Part shown: piece by piece, positions 1 to 7,025 of the stretch
How the letters are laid out: each line of letters opens with the position of its first letter
Numbering within the stretch: the stretch's first letter is position 1
Assembly (NCBI GenBank): GCA_902490325.1
Contig: CABUDJ010000045.1
Span: forward strand, 1-17,434
Origin: an uncultured Collinsella sp.
GTDB lineage: Bacteria; Actinomycetota; Coriobacteriia; Coriobacteriales; Coriobacteriaceae
Length of the DNA: 17,434 nt
Direction: 5' to 3'
Notes under the pieces: model-generated
What the model was told of the DNA's origin: nothing
Databases searched by the model: none
What the model saw: the letters and a program-made list of their open reading frames with translations, nothing else
Position numbers and translations under genes: made by a program

Positions 1-45
1 TTCCCCACTTCAACGGACATAAGAGTTGGGTGTCGCGCTGCGCTA

Positions 46-68
46 AAAACGCGCCACTGGCGCGTTTT
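46..68. terminator. hairpin terminator, possibly bidirectional
   Basis: A perfect 10-bp stem, AAAACGCGCC (46-55) paired with GGCGCGTTTT (59-68), has a 3-base ACT loop. The A-run on one side and T-run on the other would let it terminate transcription in either direction. It probably ends a gene lying upstream of the window, since no coding region is recognisable in the first 45 bases. Confidence 0.65.
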
Positions 69-89
69 CTTTACGCTCCGCGCCCTGGC

Positions 90-113
90 GGGTTCGAATC
101 CCTCCTCCTGCGC
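90..113 (+). pseudogene. orphan tRNA-Ser 3' fragment (T arm and acceptor side)
   Basis: The 20 bases GGGTTCGAATCCCTCCTCCT (90-109) match exactly the T-loop and 3' acceptor side of the tRNA-Ser(CGA) that lies on the opposite strand at 178-197. Upstream there is no matching 5' acceptor strand, D arm or anticodon arm. The T stem has one mismatch, and GCGCG replaces the 3' CCGCCA. This is a fragment, not a functional tRNA. It could be an old attachment-site copy left by an element that integrated at a tRNA 3' end, or a decayed duplicate gene. Confidence 0.5.
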
Positions 114-130
114 GTTATTGAAATGTGCCC

Positions 131-160
131 AAAAAGAAAAAAGCCCCATTGCTGGGGCTT
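131..160 (-). terminator. terminator of tRNA-Ser(CGA)
   Basis: The stem AAGCCCC (141-147) with GGGGCTT (154-160) is followed on the minus strand by a T-rich tract, the complement of the A-run at 131-142. It sits 11 bases past the 3' end of the tRNA-Ser(CGA) gene, as expected for an intrinsic terminator. Confidence 0.75.
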
Positions 161-171
161 ATGCCATCTAA

Positions 172-262
172 TGGCGGAGGAGGAGGGATTCGAACCCTCG
201 TGACCTTATACAGGCCAAACGGTTTTCGAGACCGCCGCATTCAACCACTCTGCCACCCCTCC
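172..262 (-). tRNA. tRNA-Ser (anticodon CGA)
   Basis: Read on the minus strand this is a complete 91-nt class II tRNA with an encoded CCA (complement of TGG at 172-174). The 7-bp acceptor stem GGAGGGG/CTCCTCC contains one G-U pair and the discriminator is G. The anticodon loop CTCGAAA gives CGA (complement at 226-228), which reads UCG. The long variable arm typical of serine tRNAs and a GAGGG/CCCTC T stem around TTCGAAT are present. It lies downstream of tRNA-Ser(GGA), and a terminator-like hairpin separates the two. Confidence 0.95.
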
Positions 263-271
263 GCGTGGGGT

Positions 272-301
272 AAAAACAAAGCAGGCTCGAAGGCCTGCTT
301 T
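272..301 (-). terminator. hairpin between the two serine tRNAs
   Basis: The stem AAAGCAGGC (278-286) with GCCTGCTTT (293-301) has a 6-base loop and is followed on the minus strand by TTTGTTTTTA. It looks like an intrinsic terminator for tRNA-Ser(GGA). The 48-base gap leaves little room for a separate promoter for the second tRNA, so either read-through occurs or the hairpin also serves in processing. Confidence 0.65.
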
Positions 302-310
302 GGAATTAAC

Positions 311-401
311 TGGCGGAGAGTCAGGGATTTGAACCCTGGAGACGCTTTTGACGCCTACACGATTTCCAATCGTGCTCCTTCGGCCACTCGGACAACTCTC
401 C
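311..401 (-). tRNA. tRNA-Ser (anticodon GGA)
   Basis: Read on the minus strand this is a complete 91-nt class II tRNA with encoded CCA (TGG at 311-313). The acceptor stem GGAGAGT pairs with the 3' ACTCTCC, followed by discriminator G. The anticodon loop TTGGAAA gives GGA (complement at 365-367), which reads UCC and UCU. The variable arm is long (GGCGTC...GCGTCTC region) and the T arm carries TTCAAAT. It is the promoter-proximal member of a two-gene serine tRNA cluster. Confidence 0.95.
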
Positions 402-417
402 GTTAAATGCGAAAGTT

Positions 418-445
418 AGTATACACGAGGAATCGTAAGGTGCAA
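418..445 (-). promoter_or_regulatory. promoter of the serine tRNA pair
   Basis: On the minus strand, TTGCAC (complement of 440-445) is followed after 16 bases by TATACT (complement of 418-423). Both boxes match the housekeeping sigma consensus at 5 of 6 positions. Transcription would begin near 411, about 10 bases before the mature tRNA-Ser(GGA) 5' end. Confidence 0.65.
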
Positions 446-790
446 GCCGAAAACTTAGCATTTTTTGATCCACAGCGTCTCGTGCTGTGCCTAAAACGCG
501 CGGCGCATGCAGTCTGACCAGCAAAATCATGCTTAGCGAATTGTTCAAAAAAGGACTTTATAGACCACGAGCAAACGAATTTAAAATCTTTTTGGCGATC
601 AATTAGACCACTGGTATGCATTTTGCGACCACAACCATGCGCCCGTTGACCTGCGACTTGGCTCAGCTTGTCCTCACGGCACCGTATCTTGTCCACAGAT
701 CCGTCAAGCTTTTGGTCAGCATTTGGTTGGAATGCGCATGAAACGTCGTGCGAGTATGGGCATATGTGGAGGTCATGAGGTTGTAGCTGC
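446..790. other. gene-free stretch before the rpsF operon
   Basis: I see no supportable gene here on either strand. This relatively AT-rich stretch contains one small inverted repeat, CACAGC (471-476) with GCTGTG (484-489), without a T-run on the appropriate side. An open minus-strand frame spans the region (403-873), but it has low-complexity, Cys/His/Arg-scattered composition, no start signal I can support, and runs through the rpsF promoter. An unannotated small RNA cannot be excluded. Confidence 0.5.
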
Positions 791-796
791 ATATTC

Positions 797-825
797 TTGC
801 AGCCTAGGAGGTTGAAAGATATTAT
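797..825 (+). promoter_or_regulatory. promoter of the rpsF-ssb-rpsR-rplI operon
   Basis: TTGCAG (797-802) and TATTAT (820-825) are separated by exactly 17 bases, a near-consensus housekeeping promoter. Predicted transcription start is about 832, giving a leader of about 65 nt before the rpsF start codon. That leader contains the hairpin at 842-870. Confidence 0.7.
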
Positions 826-841
826 TACCAAGTCTTTTCCT

Positions 842-870
842 GCTTCAGGCGCACCTTCACGACCTGAAGC
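842..870 (+). promoter_or_regulatory. leader hairpin upstream of rpsF, candidate autoregulatory site
   Basis: GCTTCAGG (842-849) pairs perfectly with CCTGAAGC (863-870) around a 13-base loop. The hairpin lies inside the predicted leader and ends 13 bases before the Shine-Dalgarno core. Many bacteria carry an rpsF leader structure bound by the S6:S18 protein complex for feedback control, and both proteins are encoded in this operon. Assigning this hairpin to that role is inference, because I could not fit it base by base to the known motif. Confidence 0.45.
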
Positions 871-896
871 CACATTTGCCCAGAGGAGGTGACAAT

Positions 897-1190
897 ATGA
901 AGGCTTATGAACTGCTGTTCTTTGTTGACCCGTCGCTCGACCCCGAGACTCGTCTCGCTGTTATGAAGCGTATCGATACCACGATCGCTGAGGGCGCTGG
1001 CAAGGTCGACTCCGTTGACGAGTGGGGCAAGCGCAAGCTCGCCTACGAGATCAACGACCTCACCGATGGTGACTACACCCTCATCAACTTCCACGCAGAT
1101 CCTACCCAGATCGCCGAGCTTGATCGCGTCCTGCGCATCACCGACGCTGTGGTCCGCCACATGATCGTCCGTCGCGACGACCAGGAGTAA
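897..1190 (+). CDS. rpsF: 30S ribosomal protein S6
   Basis: This 97-residue protein opens MKAYELLFFVDPSLDPETR and has the compact ferredoxin-like layout of S6, including YEINDLTDGDYTLINF in the middle and RHMIVRRDDQE at the end. S6 binds the 16S rRNA central domain as a heterodimer with S18, encoded two genes downstream. The ATG at 897 is preferred because AGGAGG (884-889) sits 7 bases upstream. An in-frame TTG at 876 would place that site inside the gene. It is the first gene of the operon with ssb, rpsR and rplI, and is expressed from the 797-825 promoter. Confidence 0.97.
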   Translation: MKAYELLFFVDPSLDPETRLAVMKRIDTTIAEGAGKVDSVDEWGKRKLAYEINDLTDGDYTLINFHADPTQIAELDRVLRITDAVVRHMIVRRDDQE

Positions 1191-1238
1191 GACTGTCGTT
1201 TTGGACTGGGCTTGTGCCCCAAGAGGAAGTAGTGAGTT

Positions 1239-1691
1239 ATGAGCATCAATCGAGTGAACATCACCGGTAACCTCACCCGCGATCCCGAGCTGCGCGCCAC
1301 CGCCGGCGGAACCCAGGTTCTGTCCTTTGGCGTCGCCGTGAACGATCGTCGCCGTAACGCGCAGACTGGCGAGTGGGAGGACTATCCCAACTTTGTCGAC
1401 TGCACCATGTTCGGCACCCGCGCCGAGGCCGTGAGCCGTTTCCTGGCAAAGGGAAACAAGGTCGCGATCGAGGGCAAGCTGCGCTACAGCTCTTGGGAGC
1501 GCGACGGCCAGCGCCGGAGCAAGCTTGAGGTCATCGTCGATGAGATCGAGTTTATGAGCTCCCGTGGTGGCCAGGGTGGCTACGATCAGGGCGGTTACGC
1601 CCCCGCAGCTCCCGCGCCCGCAGCACGTCCTGCCGCACCGGTGGCTACGCCGCCCGCGGTCGACGTCTACGATGAAGACATCCCGTTCTAA
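1239..1691 (+). CDS. ssb: single-stranded DNA-binding protein
   Basis: This 150-residue protein starts MSINRVNITGNLTRDPELR, the typical N-terminal strand of the OB fold that coats single-stranded DNA during replication, repair and recombination. The OB fold occupies about residues 1-110 and includes FGVAVNDRRRN and the WEDYPNFVDCTMFG segment. A Gly/Gln then Ala/Pro-rich flexible linker follows (about 111-140). The last six residues, DEDIPF, form the acidic tip that recruits partner proteins. AGAGGAAG (1222-1229) supports the ATG. Its position between rpsF and rpsR is the classic bacterial arrangement. Confidence 0.97.
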   Translation: MSINRVNITGNLTRDPELRATAGGTQVLSFGVAVNDRRRNAQTGEWEDYPNFVDCTMFGTRAEAVSRFLAKGNKVAIEGKLRYSSWERDGQRRSKLEVIVDEIEFMSSRGGQGGYDQGGYAPAAPAPAARPAAPVATPPAVDVYDEDIPF

Positions 1692-1718
1692 GGGTTGTTC
1701 ACCTATTTTTGAGTGAGA

Positions 1719-1744
1719 GGCGGCTTCGGTTCGCCGAAGTTGCC
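1719..1744 (+). promoter_or_regulatory. stem-loop between ssb and rpsR
   Basis: An 11-bp stem (1719-1729 with 1734-1744, two G-U pairs) is closed by a TTCG loop (1730-1733). It begins 27 bases after the ssb stop codon and ends just before the rpsR Shine-Dalgarno. It lacks a following T-run, so it is more likely an mRNA processing, stability or translation-control element than a terminator. Confidence 0.45.
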
Positions 1745-1763
1745 AAACGAAAGGTATTTTGAC

Positions 1764-2030
1764 ATGGCTAATGATTTTTCTGCACGTCAGCCGCGTCGTA
1801 AGTACTGCCAGTTCTGCAAGGAGAACACTGAGTTCATCGACTATAAGGACACTCAGCTTCTCCGTAAGTACATGACCGACCGTGGCAAGATCAAGCCCCG
1901 TCGCGTCACTGGCGCTTGCACGCAGCATCAGCATGACATCGCCAACGCCATCAAGCGCGCCCGCGAGATGGCTCTCCTGCCGTACACCGTCCCCGTGGTT
2001 TCCTCTCGTGGCAACCGCGACCGCGGCTAA
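1764..2030 (+). CDS. rpsR: 30S ribosomal protein S18, zinc-binding type
   Basis: This 88-residue small-subunit protein partners with S6 in the 30S platform. The hallmark core IDYKDTQLLRKYMTDRGKI is followed by RRVTGACTQHQHDIANAIKR and AREMALLPY. Cys15, Cys18 and Cys52 with His55 form a CxxC...CxxH set, which marks the zinc-binding (C+) form of S18. The ATG at 1764 is chosen because GAAAGG (1749-1754) lies 9 bases upstream and the protein then starts at the family's usual place. A GTG at 1713 would add 17 residues encoded by the hairpin region and is unlikely. Confidence 0.96.
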   Translation: MANDFSARQPRRKYCQFCKENTEFIDYKDTQLLRKYMTDRGKIKPRRVTGACTQHQHDIANAIKRAREMALLPYTVPVVSSRGNRDRG

Positions 2031-2045
2031 GAAGGGAGACGCATC

Positions 2046-2585
2046 ATGAAGGTTATTCTTCTCGATGAGATCAAGGGCAAGGGCGGCGAGGGTGACGTCG
2101 TAGAGGTCGCTCAGGGTTACGCTGAGAACTTCCTGTTCCCCAAGAAGCTCGCCGTTGCCGCCACCAAGGGCAACCTCAAGCAGCTTGACGAGCGTCGCAA
2201 CAACATCGCCAAGCGCGAGGCCGTCCGTCTGGCTACCGCCAATGAGACCAAGGCTGCCTTCGAGGGCAAGACGGTCACCGTTGACGTCAAGGTCGGCGAC
2301 GAGGGCATCCTCTTTGGCTCCGTTACCGCCGCTATGGTCGCTGACGCCATCAAGGCTCAGCTCGGTATGGACATCGACCGCAAGCGCGTCGAGCTCGGTA
2401 AGCCCATCAAGGTTGCCGGTGCCCACACCGTTGCCATCTCGCTGTACCGCGAGATCAAGGCCGAGGTTGTCGTTCTCGTCGGCGTTACCGCCGAGGAGCT
2501 CGCTGCCGAGGCTGAGGTCGAGGAGGCCGCTGAGGTCGCCGAGGCCGAGACCGCCGAGGTCGAGACTGAGGCTGCTGCCGAGTAG
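2046..2585 (+). CDS. rplI: 50S ribosomal protein L9 with acidic C-terminal tail
   Basis: This 179-residue protein begins MKVILLDEIKGKGGEGDVVE and contains the 23S rRNA-binding N domain with GYAENFLFPKKLA (about 24-36). The long connecting helix (about 40-75) and the C domain (about 76-148, FGSVTAAMVADAI) follow. L9 sits at the base of the L1 stalk and affects reading-frame maintenance. Typical L9 ends near residue 148, whereas this one adds about 31 residues made almost only of Ala, Glu, Val and Thr. AAGGGAGA (2032-2039) is the ribosome binding site. It is the last gene of the operon, with a terminator 35 bases after the stop. Confidence 0.96.
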   Translation: MKVILLDEIKGKGGEGDVVEVAQGYAENFLFPKKLAVAATKGNLKQLDERRNNIAKREAVRLATANETKAAFEGKTVTVDVKVGDEGILFGSVTAAMVADAIKAQLGMDIDRKRVELGKPIKVAGAHTVAISLYREIKAEVVVLVGVTAEELAAEAEVEEAAEVAEAETAEVETEAAAE

Positions 2586-2619
2586 CATTTGCTGCAACGC
2601 AACAATCTTGTTCTAAGAA

Positions 2620-2656
2620 GGGCGCTCTGGGAAACCAGGGCGCCCTTTTGTTTTTT
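2620..2656 (+). terminator. intrinsic terminator of the rpsF-rplI operon
   Basis: An 11-bp GC-rich stem GGGCGCTCTGG (2620-2630) with CCAGGGCGCCC (2635-2645), one T-G pair, is capped by a GAAA tetraloop and followed by TTTTGTTTTTT (2646-2656). It separates the ribosomal operon from dnaB. Confidence 0.95.
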
Positions 2657-2767
2657 GCGCTGAGTGAGTGTCATGGTGAACGTTGCGTCGAAGTCCTATA
2701 TACAGGACCGTTCATCCGTTTGGTTCGGTGATGATTGGCGGCGCGCGGCGCGTTTTGGGACCGTGGC

Positions 2768-2776
2768 TGATACTAT
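2768..2776 (+). promoter_or_regulatory. extended -10 promoter candidate for dnaB
   Basis: TGATACTAT (2768-2776) is an extended -10 element. No good -35 box lies 17 bases upstream, where the sequence is a GC-rich run. Transcription would start near 2783, giving a leader of about 27 nt before the preferred dnaB start codon. A weaker alternative further upstream (TATATA at 2697-2702) overlaps a GTCCT/AGGAC inverted repeat (2693-2708). Confidence 0.4.
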
Positions 2777-2809
2777 GGATGCTCGCAAGCGATATGAATG
2801 AGGATGCTC

Positions 2810-4201
2810 ATGGCATATGACGATAGGGAGACGGGGCTGACGGTCGAGGACCGCGGCTCAAAGTTGGGTCTTCCCCAAAACCAAGATGCAGAGGCCAATG
2901 TACTGGCCGCTATGCTGCTATCGCCCGAGGTGGTCGAAGAGGCCCAGGTCGAGCTGCAGCCCGATGACTTCTACCGGCCCATTCATAAGACCATCTACAC
3001 CGCGATGGTCGATATGTACAACAGCCGCATTCCCATCGACTCCATCTCGCTGATCGATTACCTGCGAAGCATCAACAAGCTCGATGCCGTGGGCGGCGAG
3101 GCCTACATTTTGGAGCTGATGGGTCAGACTCTGTCGCTCGTGAACTGGCAGCACCATGCCGCCATCGTTCGTCGCGATTCGATGCTGCGCGAGCTGATCG
3201 GCGCCACCAACGAGATCAACGCGCTGGCATATAACGCCCCCACCGACACCAAAGAGGTCGTGGAGCTAGCCGAGAGCAAGCTGCTCAAGGTCACGGCACG
3301 CGAGGTCAAGTCGAGCTACAAGACGCTGACCGAGTTTATGGTTGAGGCCTATAACGAGGCCGAGGAAGTGTGTCAGGCCGGTGGTCAGGCTGCGGGCGTG
3401 CCCACGGGCTTCCCGTCACTCGACCGCATGCTCATGGGCTTCCGCGAGGGCCAGCTCATCATTATCGGCGCCCGCCCTGCTGTGGGTAAGACGTCGTTCG
3501 CCCTGAATCTGGCGCTCAACGCTGCCGCTGCCGGTTATACCGTCGGCTTCTTCTCGCTGGAGATGTCGGGCAAAGAAATTGCCCAGCGTCTGATTTGCGC
3601 CTACGCCATGATCTCGATCAGTGACTTCCGCATGGGCCGCATTAGCCCCGAGCAGTGGGCCAATATCAACGAGGCCACGCAGACCTTGTCCAAGCTCGAC
3701 ATTCTGATTGACGATACGCCCGGCACCACAGTGACCGAGATTCGCGCCAAGAGCCGCCGCATGCTCCATAACAAGGAGAAGGCAATCATCATCCTGGACT
3801 ACCTGCAGCTGGTGAGTCCTCCGCCGGGACGCCGCTCCGAGAGCCGTACCGTCGAGGTTTCGGAGATGTCGCGTGGTCTGAAGATCATGGCCAAGGAGCT
3901 CAAGATCCCGCTCATCGCGCTGTCGCAGCTCTCGCGTCAGGTCGAATCCCGTACCGGCAAGCGCCCGCAGCTTTCCGACCTTCGTGAATCGGGCTCCATC
4001 GAGCAGGACGCCGATATCGTTATGTTCTTGGACCGCTCCGCCGACGAGGCCGAGGCCTCGCGCGACGATCGACCCGACGAGGGCGTTACGCGTATCGTCG
4101 TGGCCAAGAACCGTTCGGGCCCGATCGGCGACGTCGATCTGATGTTCCTGCCGGCATCCACCAAGTTCTATGAGCTTGATGGGGCACATGCCGAGGAGTA
4201 G
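2810..4201 (+). CDS. dnaB: replicative DNA helicase DnaB
   Basis: The 463-residue ring helicase unwinds DNA at the replication fork and contacts primase. Its N-terminal domain (about 20-125) begins at PQNQDAEANVLAAML. A linker helix is followed by a RecA-like ATPase domain (about 190-455) with Walker A GARPAVGKTS at 220-229, FFSLEM, Walker B IIILDYLQL ending in Asp330 near its centre, and the RESGSIEQDADIV arginine-finger region. No intein interrupts the ATPase motifs. The ATG at 2810 is preferred because GAGG (2800-2803) lies 6 bases upstream. ATGs at 2798 and 2804 are in frame but poorly spaced. It follows the rplI terminator and appears to have its own promoter. Confidence 0.97.
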   Translation: MAYDDRETGLTVEDRGSKLGLPQNQDAEANVLAAMLLSPEVVEEAQVELQPDDFYRPIHKTIYTAMVDMYNSRIPIDSISLIDYLRSINKLDAVGGEAYILELMGQTLSLVNWQHHAAIVRRDSMLRELIGATNEINALAYNAPTDTKEVVELAESKLLKVTAREVKSSYKTLTEFMVEAYNEAEEVCQAGGQAAGVPTGFPSLDRMLMGFREGQLIIIGARPAVGKTSFALNLALNAAAAGYTVGFFSLEMSGKEIAQRLICAYAMISISDFRMGRISPEQWANINEATQTLSKLDILIDDTPGTTVTEIRAKSRRMLHNKEKAIIILDYLQLVSPPPGRRSESRTVEVSEMSRGLKIMAKELKIPLIALSQLSRQVESRTGKRPQLSDLRESGSIEQDADIVMFLDRSADEAEASRDDRPDEGVTRIVVAKNRSGPIGDVDLMFLPASTKFYELDGAHAEE

Positions 4202-4228
4202 GACAGGCGCCCGTTGCACGGGTATACT
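4200..4228 (+). promoter_or_regulatory. promoter of purA
   Basis: AGGACA (4200-4205) and TATACT (4223-4228) are spaced by 17 bases, matching the -35 at 4 of 6 and the -10 at 5 of 6 positions. The -35 overlaps the dnaB stop codon. Transcription would start near 4235, leaving a leader of about 60 nt. Confidence 0.6.
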
Positions 4229-4294
4229 GGGAATGTTTTGTGCTTCTGCGTGCCGGCGTGGCGCGTAGACAGTCCATGAATGTAAGGAGTAAAC

Positions 4295-5581
<1,287 letters not shown>

Positions 5582-5603
5582 TCGGGACTATTTGGTTATT
5601 GCG

Positions 5604-5645
5604 ATATACCCCTTTGCAGCCCGGACGGGCGGCCGAGGGGTATAT
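5604..5645 (+). terminator. stem-loop after purA, possible weak terminator
   Basis: ATATACCCCT (5604-5613) pairs perfectly with AGGGGTATAT (5636-5645), and inside it GCCC (5619-5622) pairs with GGGC (5627-5630). Only a broken T-tract (TTTGCTT) follows, so termination may be partial. It could instead be a regulatory hairpin in a purA-purD transcript. I see no good promoter between it and purD. Confidence 0.45.
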
Positions 5646-5699
5646 TTGCTTGCAAAGGGCTCGCGCGGAGCGGGCCGTTCATCCATAGAGGAGGCACCC

Positions 5700-7004
5700 T
5701 TGAAGGCGGACACTCAAACCATCGACATCCTGTTGTTGGGCAGCGGCGGCCGCGAGCATGCTTTGGCAGCCAAGCTCGCAGCATCACCGCGCGCCGGCAA
5801 GCTCTACATTGCGCCGGGCAACGGCGGCACCGCGAGCTGCGGCGAGAACGTTGTTCTCGACGACTGCGATCCTGCGGCCGTGGCGGCGTTTGCGCAGAGC
5901 CACGGATGCGGACTTGTGGTAATTGGCCCCGAGGCTCCGCTCGTGGCGGGCGTGGCCGACGCCGTGCGCGCGGCGGGTATTCCCTGCTTTGGCCCGGGTG
6001 CCGAGGGCGCCCAGATGGAGGGCTCCAAGCTGTTCTCCAAGCAGCTCATGGAGCGCGCCGGTATCCCTACGGCGGCCTACGGCTCGTTTACCGACGAGGC
6101 TTCGGCTCTTGCCTACGTGCGCGAGCAGGGCGCCCCGCTGGTCGTCAAGGCCGACGGCCTTGCCGCGGGCAAGGGCGTTATCGTGGCAACCGAGCTTGCG
6201 CAGGCCGAGGAGGCCGTGCGCGAGTGTTTTGGCGGCACCTTTGGCGATGCCGGCAACACCGTGGTTATCGAGGAGATGCTCGTTGGCCCCGAGTGCTCGC
6301 TGCTGGCCTTTACCGACGGCAAGACCGTTCGCCCCATGGCCACCTCGCAGGACCACAAGCGCGCGCTCGAGGGCGACAAGGGCCCCAACACCGGTGGCAT
6401 GGGCGTCTACAGCCCGGTGCCCATCGTGACTGACGAGGAGCACGCCACGATGGTGAAGGTCATGGAGCAGACCGTGGCCGAGCTCGCTGTCGAGGGTATC
6501 GACTACCGCGGCTGCCTGTACGGCGGCTTTATGCTCACCCCCGCCGGCCCCAAGGTGCTGGAGTTCAATGCCCGCTTTGGCGACCCCGAGACGCAGGTCG
6601 TGCTGCCGCGCCTTAAGAACGACCTGGTCGAGGTCATGCTGGCTTGTGCCAACTGCGAGCTCGATCAGATTGAGCTCGACTGGCGTGACGAGTGGGCCGT
6701 GGCCGTTGTCCTGACGAGCGCGGGCTATCCCGGCAGCTACGAGAAGGGCAAGGTCATCACCGGTATCGCCGATGCCGAGGCCATGGAGAACGTGACCGTG
6801 TACCACGCGGGCACCGCCGTGGTGGACGGCCAGCTCGTGACCAATGGTGGCCGCGTGCTTGCCGTGACCGCTCTGGGCGACACGTTCGAGAACGCTCGCA
6901 ACCTTGCCTACGAGGCCTGCGAGAAGATTGATTTTGAGGGCAAGACCCTGCGTCACGACATCGGCCTGCGCGCGCTGCGCGGCCGCGACGCCTGGGATGC
7001 CTAA
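5700..7004 (+). CDS. purD: phosphoribosylamine-glycine ligase (GAR synthetase)
   Basis: This 434-residue ATP-grasp enzyme joins phosphoribosylamine and glycine in the second step of purine synthesis. Landmarks in order are LLLGSGGREHALA at the N-terminus, GPEAPLVAG, MEGSKLFSKQLM, the ATP-grasp segment VVKADGLAAGKGV, GPNTGGMGVYSP and the metal-binding EFNARFGDPETQ. The start is a TTG at 5700, with GAGGAGG (5688-5694) 5 bases upstream. This places LLLGSGGREH near residue 10 as in the family. The same frame stays open back into purA, but that stretch covers the 5604-5645 hairpin and has no PurD similarity. The 21-base gap to the NUDIX gene suggests co-transcription. Confidence 0.96.
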   Translation: MKADTQTIDILLLGSGGREHALAAKLAASPRAGKLYIAPGNGGTASCGENVVLDDCDPAAVAAFAQSHGCGLVVIGPEAPLVAGVADAVRAAGIPCFGPGAEGAQMEGSKLFSKQLMERAGIPTAAYGSFTDEASALAYVREQGAPLVVKADGLAAGKGVIVATELAQAEEAVRECFGGTFGDAGNTVVIEEMLVGPECSLLAFTDGKTVRPMATSQDHKRALEGDKGPNTGGMGVYSPVPIVTDEEHATMVKVMEQTVAELAVEGIDYRGCLYGGFMLTPAGPKVLEFNARFGDPETQVVLPRLKNDLVEVMLACANCELDQIELDWRDEWAVAVVLTSAGYPGSYEKGKVITGIADAEAMENVTVYHAGTAVVDGQLVTNGGRVLAVTALGDTFENARNLAYEACEKIDFEGKTLRHDIGLRALRGRDAWDA

Positions 7005-7025
7005 AATCCGAGAGGAATGAGACGG

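Noticed and set aside
60..113. Complete tRNA or tmRNA ending at 113
   Set aside because: No 5' acceptor strand (GCAGGAG or similar), D arm or anticodon arm precedes the T-arm-like sequence, and no CCA follows it.
403..873. 156-codon minus-strand open frame across the gene-free region
   Set aside because: No recognisable motif, scattered Cys/His/Arg composition, no convincing ribosome binding site, and it runs through the rpsF promoter and leader and reaches into the tRNA promoter region.
876..896. Upstream TTG start for rpsF
   Set aside because: It would put the strong AGGAGG inside the coding sequence and extend S6 beyond its conserved N-terminus.
825..2597. 590-codon minus-strand open frame opposite rpsF-ssb-rpsR-rplI
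   Set aside because: It is antisense to four certain genes, and its Leu/Gly/Asp/Val/Ala-rich low-complexity sequence is the usual by-product of GC-rich codon bias. The same applies to long antisense frames at 4301-5515, 5784-7613 and 13374-15485.
3467..3800. Intein in dnaB
   Set aside because: The ATPase region is continuous from Walker A to Walker B at normal spacing, with no intein splice motifs.
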